From contig JWZX01001796.1 of the NCBI GenBank assembly GCA_001275005.1, forward strand, positions 1-15,673: a stretch of 15,673 bases of DNA. Direction: 5' to 3'. Of the stretch, positions 8,407 to 13,168 are shown piece after piece. The notes beneath the pieces were generated by a model, which saw nothing but the letters and a program-made list of their open reading frames with translations, was not told the origin of the DNA and made no database searches. Numbering within the stretch: the stretch's first letter is position 1; each line of letters opens with the position of its first letter. The position numbers were made by a program, and so were the translations under genes. Origin of the DNA: Chrysochromulina tobinii. Lineage: Eukaryota > Haptophyta > Prymnesiales > Chrysochromulinaceae.

Positions 8407-8926
8407 TTAGGCTCCTGTTGCCTTAGCGCCCCGTGTGCCGTTCGTAGGAACGAAAGCAGATTCGAACTGTGCAGACACAACAAGCACGCCACAGCAACTC
8501 AGAGGGTATTTGGGTGTTGCAAGACTGCCAGGACGAATCACCAACCTGTGACTCATCGAAATCGTCTTCATCGACACGAACTGAGGGTTTCCCACCAAAG
8601 CTGAGACGCGCCAAGCTGGCCTGATAAAGCTTGGCGAGCATGCCCGCACTGCCTTGTCGTTTGTTGGCAGAGACGTGGGTAGCTTGGCTGTCATCGGTGG
8701 CAAAGGTCACCGCTGGCTTGCCGACGTTGCGAAGCTGTTCCTGGTACTGAGCAGCCTCTGTTCCGGCCGTGAGCAACGACACTTGATGTTCTCCTTGCAT
8801 GCGGAGTTCTAGGTTGCGCTGGGGCTGCCCCTCCGAAAAATGTCGTGAGCAAGTGACGAGTGCGCGAAGCTGAAGGACGCTGAATGGTCGGTCGAGGAGG
8901 ACTTGTCCGCGGCGCGCTAATATCAT
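8407..8926 (-). CDS. Hypothetical protein, two exons, 146 aa, possibly organelle targeted
   Basis: The ATG at 8926 (AACAATGATA, A at -3) starts exon 1 (8926-8546). An intron of 79 nt (8545-8467; donor CAG|GTTGGTGA, pyrimidine-rich acceptor GTGTCTGCACAG) joins phase 0 to exon 2 (8466-8407), ending TAA. The spliced C-terminus reads DEDDFDESQ then FESAFVPTNGTRGAKATGA. Reading through instead gives a Cys-rich tail of unlikely composition (RACCVCTVRICF), which supports splicing. The N-terminus (MILARRGQVLLDRPFSVLQL) is Arg-rich with few acids, resembling a mitochondrial presequence. The middle is Gln/Ser/Ala-rich and soluble. No family is recognised. It is head to head with the membrane-protein gene at 9055. 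Confidence 0.65.
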
Positions 8927-9054
8927 TGTTAATCAACGTGGGTTTGCGTCCCTGTTGTGCAACGATCCCTAGGACGGGTCGATGTGTGAACGCTCACGGA
9001 CTGTCTACATTGTATTCAGTGTAAAACTGCGCTCGCGTTTCGTCAACTCTCGCA
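8927..9054. promoter_or_regulatory. Divergent intergenic region (128 bp), likely bidirectional promoter
   Basis: It is short and flanked by two head-to-head genes. It contains AT-richer stretches at 8927-8940 and 9003-9027. No specific factor site is claimed. Confidence 0.45.
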
Positions 9055-11328
9055 ATGCGCAGGCGCGGGCCGGCATTCGCATTCCCTCGCACGACCGCGC
9101 ATGAGCACACGCGTGTCGCGGCCGTGCCTAAAATGTCGGCATGGGTTGACTTCGGAGCGACGCTCAACGACCAGACAGATGGTTTGATATCCCTCGCCTC
9201 TACCTTTCTTGTCATCTCGGTCGCCATCGGCACGGGCGCCGTCGTCGACACCGCCATCAAGACGCCTGGGTTCAGCAGGTTGGTAAAACGGGCCGCGTCG
9301 CCGTTCCGACTGCCCAAGGTGGTGTCGAAGGATGCGGGTCGAGGAGCTGGAAGGTTGGATAGGAGCTGGAAGGCCGAGTTGCGGCAGCGGCGAGGGGAGC
9401 GCCGGATATCCCAAATACGCTCCGAGCAGGCGCTCTCTTCGATCTTGCGCATCGGCATTCCGTCAGCCTTGAGTGCGCTCGCCGGCTTCCTCTACTTCGA
9501 CAGCCTGTCCTACACCTTGACCCAGACGCTCGACCCGGCGACGCTGCGCGTGCTCGCGAGCGACAACAGCACAGGCCAATTCATCCAAAACTTTCTCGTC
9601 GTCATCGACCTGCTGTTCGCGATCCTCGCGGGCAATGCGTACGCGGAGCTCTACCAGCAGCAGGAGAGCATCTACTTTGCCCTCTACAACGAGGTCAGCC
9701 TTGCCAAGTCGTTACTCGAGCAGCTGACGCTCGTGGGTCGTGCCCGCCCATGGTACCCGTCCGCGCTCGACTCGATGCAGGAGTACCTCGAGGAGGTGCG
9801 TGAGCGCATCTTTCTCTATCTGAGTGCATCTGAGTGCATCTGAGTGCATCTGATTCGACTCGATGCAGGAGTACTTCGAGCAGGTGCGTGATTGCATCTG
9901 ATGGGGTCTGATGGGGTCTGATTGCGTCTGATTGCGTCTGATTGAGTCTGATTGCGTCTGATTGCGTCTGATCGCCTCCGAATGCCTCTCATCGGCACTG
10001 ATGGTCTCCCTCATCAGGACTTGCGCCGCCTCGACATCAGTCCTGTGGAACGGCTCTCGGCCAAGCCCGTGGACGACCCTCTTGAACGTATCCTGGGCCT
10101 CACCTCGATTGGCGTCCCCTCGGTCGTCTATGAGACTGTGAGGGACCTGCGGCAGGCGCGTGGCCAACGGCTGTGGACGCCTTTCCCCCGATTTGCATGC
10201 TGATTGCCTCCGAAATTGCATGTCGGGACTTGCGACAGGCGCGTGGCCAACGGCTGTGGACGCCTTTCCCCCGATTTGCATGCTGATTGCCTCCGAAATT
10301 GCATGTCGGGACCTGCGGCAGGCGCGTGGCCAACGGCTGTGGACGCCTTTCCCCCGATTTGCATGCTGATTGCCTCCGAAATTGCATGTCGGGACTTGCG
10401 ACAGGCGCGTGGCCAACGGCTGGGCGCCTTACAGCGCAAGTTCCCTGTGCTCGGCTTATCGCTGCTCTACGTGCTCGCGGCTCTCGAGCTCTTCGCGTTC
10501 CCTCTGCTTGGCGCTGGCACTGCGGGCACCACTAGGTGAGTGAGCTGATGGCTGCTGATTGACGTTGACTGCCGTGGATGGCCTTGGATTGCCGCGGATG
10601 ATGGCCACCGATGGCGACTGCCGGCTGCTCGGGCACTTACCGGTATCATGTTTCCCCACAGGATCGCCGACCTACCGACGGTCTCGATACTCGAGTTGCA
10701 GTCCGTCCTGTTTTCGGCGCTCTGCGGCTGCCTGCTGCTCGTGCTGCGCATCATCCAGGTGCGTGATGGCCTCTGATGACCTCGCTGATGACCTCTGATT
10801 GCCTCCGAGGTGCGTGATGAACTCTGATGACCTCTGATGGCCTCTGATGACCTCTGATGGCCTCTGATGACCTCTGATGGCCTGTGATGACCTCTGATGA
10901 CCTCTGATGGCCTCTGATGACCTCTGATGGCCTCTGATGACCTCTGATGACCTCTGATGACCAGCATCATCCATGTGCGTGATGACCTCTGATGCCCTCT
11001 CATCACAATCTGATCACCATTTCTGTGACCACCATTTCTGACCACCATCTCATCATCATTTCGTCGCCATCTGAATACCTCGGGGTGCCTCTGCTCGTGC
11101 TGCACATGCATCCTCGCAGGAGCTCTGGCAGCTGCTAACCCTAACCCTAACCCTAACCCTAACCGCGCATGCATCCACGCGCATGCATCCTCGCAGGAGC
11201 TCTGGCAGCTGTCGGGTGGCGTCTTCAACGTGGACGACGTGCTGCAGACGATGGTCCTTGGGCTTGAGGAGGATCTCGAGGAGCGGAGATTGGATCTCGA
11301 TGAGCGGAGATTGGAGGCAGGCGTGTGA
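9055..11328 (+). CDS. DUF4239/bestrophin-like multi-pass membrane protein, five exons (perhaps six), about 412 aa
   Basis: Proposed exons are 9055-9795, 10018-10155, 10405-10535, 10662-10758 and 11197-11328. Phases match at every join and the total is 413 codons. An optional 15-nt microexon (9869-9883, EYFEQ) would also keep frame. Hydrophobic segments lie at about 43-64, 134-150, 176-197, 306-328 and 346-368. The third continues into a long amphipathic helix (LFAILAGNAYAELYQQQESIYFALYNEV). This pattern, with a matching pair of C-terminal membrane helices, resembles the DUF4239 bestrophin-like family, membrane proteins of uncertain channel function; no biochemical role is proven. The start could instead be the ATG at 9133 (AAAATGTCG), which removes 26 Arg/Ala-rich residues. 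The C-terminus has a small tandem repeat (DLEERRL DLDERRL). Every intron except 10536-10661 is built of repeats and duplicated exon edges. Confidence 0.72.
9771..9898 (+). repeat. Duplicated exon end (offset 88 bp) creating a potential 15-nt microexon
   Basis: The exon 1 end from CTCGATGCAG (9771) through its donor GTGCGTGA recurs starting at 9859 with few changes. The second copy is bounded by an acceptor-like GATGCAG (ending 9868) and a donor GTGCGTGA (from 9884), enclosing GAG TAC TTC GAG CAG, a variant of the exon's own GAG TAC CTC GAG GAG. Confidence 0.85.
9821..9990 (+). repeat. 10-bp tandem repeats (TGAGTGCATC, then TCTGATTGCG variants)
   Basis: The unit TGAGTGCATC occurs three times in a row at 9821-9850. 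From 9889 on, about ten units of the TCTGATTGCG type (also TCTGATGGGG, TCTGATTGAG) fill the rest of the intron up to its acceptor at 10017. Confidence 0.9.
10142..10423 (+). repeat. 83-bp unit repeated four times (last partial), spanning exon and intron
   Basis: Copies start at 10142, 10225, 10308 and 10391. Copies 1 and 3 share GGGACCTGCGGCAG and copies 2 and 4 share GGGACTTGCGACAG, so a two-unit block (166 bp) was itself duplicated. Each copy contains coding DNA (LRQARGQRL) followed by GATTTGCATGCTGATTGCC intron-type repeat. Read straight through, the frame hits TGA at 10201. Removing exactly three units (249 nt, 10156-10404, bounded GC and AG) restores LRQARGQRLGALQRK. Confidence 0.93.
10536..10661 (+). 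other. Canonical intron, 126 nt
   Basis: The donor ACTAG|GTGAGTGA and the acceptor TTTCCCCACAG|G are both strong, and the phase (ag plus g) remakes an Arg codon. The interior has loose GATGGCC-type words but no duplicated exon edge. Confidence 0.88.
10766..10997 (+). repeat. TCTGATGACC / TCTGATGGCC 10-bp tandem array
   Basis: A 10-bp unit alternates between GAC and GGC forms across most of this interval. It is interrupted by a second donor-like GAGGTGCGTGATGA near 10808 and by the duplicated exon end at 10964. Confidence 0.93.
11105..11211 (+). repeat. 30-bp direct duplication of acceptor plus exon start, flanking telomere-type repeats
   Basis: Bases 11105-11134 and 11182-11211 are identical. 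They contain the acceptor CATGCATCCTCGCAG and the exon start GAGCTCTGGCAGCTG. Between them lies (CTAACC)5 at 11135-11164 and a GCATGCATCCACGC segment. Confidence 0.95.
11135..11164 (+). repeat. Interstitial telomere-type repeat, (CTAACC)5
   Basis: Thirty bases of perfect CCCTAA-phase repeat lie inside an intron, 32 bp before the acceptor AG. The word CTAAC also matches the general spliceosomal branch-point pattern, so it could serve as a branch site. Confidence 0.95.
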
Positions 11329-11534
11329 TCCGCGCACCAGCCCGGCCGAGGCCAGCGAGCGACCGCGCGGACCGGGGCGTGCGCAGGCACGGTAGGAGCT
11401 ACGCGTCGCGTAGCGGTGACAAGAAATAATCAAAGGCCGTTTTGGATGTTCCCGTGTTGTTTCCCTTCGCTGTTACGTACGTGACAAAACGCCCGCGGCG
11501 CCTTTTGTGAAAAGGGGCGCGGCCCACCTCGCCT
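11329..11534. other. Convergent intergenic region, 206 bp
   Basis: The 3' ends of the membrane-protein gene (plus) and the EGF-protein gene (minus) meet here. It has a GCTACGCGTCGCGTAGC palindrome at 11397-11413 and an AT-rich stretch (AGAAATAATCAAAG) at 11423-11436, either of which may be part of 3'-end formation. Confidence 0.4.
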
Positions 11535-13052
11535 CTAGTCCTCCCGTCCGAGAACGCGCCCGCCATGCGCGCCCGCCGCCTCGAGTACGGCGGCTGCGGC
11601 GAGGGGTAGCTGGCACGCGACGCCAGTCCAGCCGGTGGAGCAGAAGCACTGGCCGTGGCGGCAGAGGCCGTGGGCGTGGCAGCCGAGCGGACAGCGCAGC
11701 GGGTCGGCCGCGTGCACGCTGCCCTCCCCCTCGTCGCCCACCTCGACCAGCCCGGGTGTTGGCGGCGAGGGCGGCGGAGAGCTTGGCAGGGGTGAGGGCG
11801 GCGGCGAGGGCGGCGAGGGCGGCGGAGGCGGCGAGGGCGAGGGCGGCGGCGGAGGAGGAGGTGAAGGCTCAGGCAGCGGCAATCGCGACGGCGGCGGCGG
11901 CGGCGGCGGCGACGGCGGCGGCGGCGGCGGCGGCGGCGGTAGCAGCCAAGTGCGCCAGTCCAGCCTCTCACGCACCGACGCATCGGTGCCAAAGTCGCCA
12001 AGCTCATCGCACGCCACCCCCCGCCATGGGGGCTCGCACACGCATTCTCCAGTGGCCGCATCGCACCGGCCACGCCCATGGCAGCTCGACGGGCAGCGCA
12101 CCGCCGAGCAATCGACTCCGCCAAAGCTAGGCTTGCACACACAGGCCGCTCGGGTGGCATTACACCAGCCTCGCGCCGCGCCACCGCAGTCGGCCGGGCA
12201 ACGGCCGTAGGCACACAGCGGCGGCAGCCACGGCGAGCGGCACCGGCATTGGCCGCGCACGCACCGGCCGCGCCCGCTCACGCACGCCACTGCGCTGCAC
12301 GCACGCTCGCCGCACCCGACGCCACCCCAGCCCTCGGCGCAGACGCAGGTACCGCCGCGCAGGCAGACGCCGTGACCGGAGCACGTGCCACCGCCCGCGC
12401 ACGGAGGCTCGTACGCACGGATGCTATACGGCGGGAGCGGTGAAGGTGGGGGCGACGCGGGCGGCGGGGGCGGCCGCGCCGGCCTCTCCGCAGCGCTCAG
12501 AGCCAGCTCGCATCGCGCGCCCGCAAACCGCTCTGACGGGCAGCGGCAGCCAACGCCCGGCATGCACACGCCGCCGTTGAGGCAGTCGAGGTGGCACACT
12601 GCGTGCGTGCACCCCACACCGCCGTAACCCGGCTCGCAGGCGCACGTGCCGTTCAGGCATGTCCCGTGCCCATGGCAGTCGCCAACGCACGCTGCGAGGC
12701 TGCAGTCGATGCCGGTCCAGCCCTTGTTGCACTCGCAGCCTCCAGCCGATGGCGCTGTGGAGAGCTTGCCGTCATTTTCGATCGAATCTAGCAGTGTGAG
12801 GCTGTATGGAGCCGATACGCCGCGCAGAGGCACCGTCGGATGAACGCAGTTGCCGTGGTGAGAGCAGCCGTTTGGGCACCGGCCCTCTCGGCAATCTGAG
12901 CCCGAGTATCCGGGGTCGCACGTGCAGTGGCCGGTGGCCGGATCGCACAGCCCGTGACCCCAGCACTTGTGCCAACATAGGCTGTCCAAAGAGAGTTGCG
13001 GCTGCTCCCGCAGGGCGACGGCGAGGGTAGCTTCGAAGATAAGGCTGACCAT
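11535..13052 (-). CDS. Secreted EGF-repeat protein with proline-rich linker, 505 aa
   Basis: The start is the ATG at 13052 (GCAAGGATGG); the frame upstream opens only at a GTG. Residues 1-20 (MVSLIFEATLAVALREQPQL) look like a signal peptide. I count nine tenascin/teneurin-type EGF-like repeats, with patterns such as CxxxCxxHGxC and CxCxxGxxGxxC: eight before and one after a Pro/Ser-rich block at about residues 369-434. A smaller Pro block (PPPPPASPPPSPLPP) separates repeats 4 and 5. EGF repeats are disulfide-bonded extracellular modules for adhesion or recognition, and SPPP runs are typical of hydroxyproline-rich algal wall and matrix proteins, so a cell-surface or matrix role is inferred. 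No transmembrane anchor is seen after the last repeat, so it is probably secreted. One odd repeat (the second) carries an insertion of about 30 residues between its third and fourth Cys. Confidence 0.85.
   Translation of the reverse strand: MVSLIFEATLAVALREQPQLSLDSLCWHKCWGHGLCDPATGHCTCDPGYSGSDCREGRCPNGCSHHGNCVHPTVPLRGVSAPYSLTLLDSIENDGKLSTAPSAGGCECNKGWTGIDCSLAACVGDCHGHGTCLNGTCACEPGYGGVGCTHAVCHLDCLNGGVCMPGVGCRCPSERFAGARCELALSAAERPARPPPPPASPPPSPLPPYSIRAYEPPCAGGGTCSGHGVCLRGGTCVCAEGWGGVGCGERACSAVACVSGRGRCVRGQCRCRSPWLPPLCAYGRCPADCGGAARGWCNATRAACVCKPSFGGVDCSAVRCPSSCHGRGRCDAATGECVCEPPWRGVACDELGDFGTDASVRERLDWRTWLLPPPPPPPPPSPPPPPPPSRLPLPEPSPPPPPPPSPSPPPPPSPPSPPPSPLPSSPPPSPPTPGLVEVGDEGEGSVHAADPLRCPLGCHAHGLCRHGQCFCSTGWTGVACQLPLAAAAVLEAAGAHGGRVLGRED
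11750..11945 (-). repeat. Proline/serine-rich codon repeat
   Basis: CCGCC/TCGCC triplet runs encode long Pro tracts broken by single Ser residues. Low-complexity GC-rich DNA of this kind is prone to length change. Confidence 0.9.
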
Positions 13053-13168
13053 CCTTGCCGTCCTTCCATTCACACTTGCTCACATGTTGCTCAGATCACG
13101 AATGGTTTCGGCTCGCGCGTGCGTGCTGCACACCACACCCAACTGACCTGCCCGTATCCTTCACAAGG
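13053..13168. promoter_or_regulatory. Divergent intergenic region (116 bp), likely bidirectional promoter
   Basis: It is the shortest head-to-head gap in the window, between the EGF protein (minus) and the large orphan ORF (plus). No recognised element is claimed. The start of the plus gene could also be 13229, which would widen it to 176 bp. Confidence 0.4.

Larger units (their letters stand above)
10759..11196 (+). other. Large repeat-built intron, 438 nt
   Basis: It runs from donor CCAG|GTGCGTGATG to acceptor ATCCTCGCAG. In order it holds roughly 20 units of 10-bp TCTGATGACC/TCTGATGGCC repeats, a copy of the preceding exon end with a broken donor (10964-10997), a CACCATTTCTG repeat stretch, a first copy of the acceptor and exon start (11105-11134), five CTAACC telomere-type repeats, and the real acceptor. 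Confidence 0.82.

Noticed and set aside
10766-10997. Intronic box C/D snoRNA cluster, because TGATGA and CTGA words recur
   Set aside because: The words come from a 10-bp simple repeat; there is no terminal stem, no single C/D pair with proper spacing and no unique guide sequence.
11135-11164. A true chromosome end
   Set aside because: Single-copy coding sequence continues on both sides, so the telomere-type repeat is interstitial.
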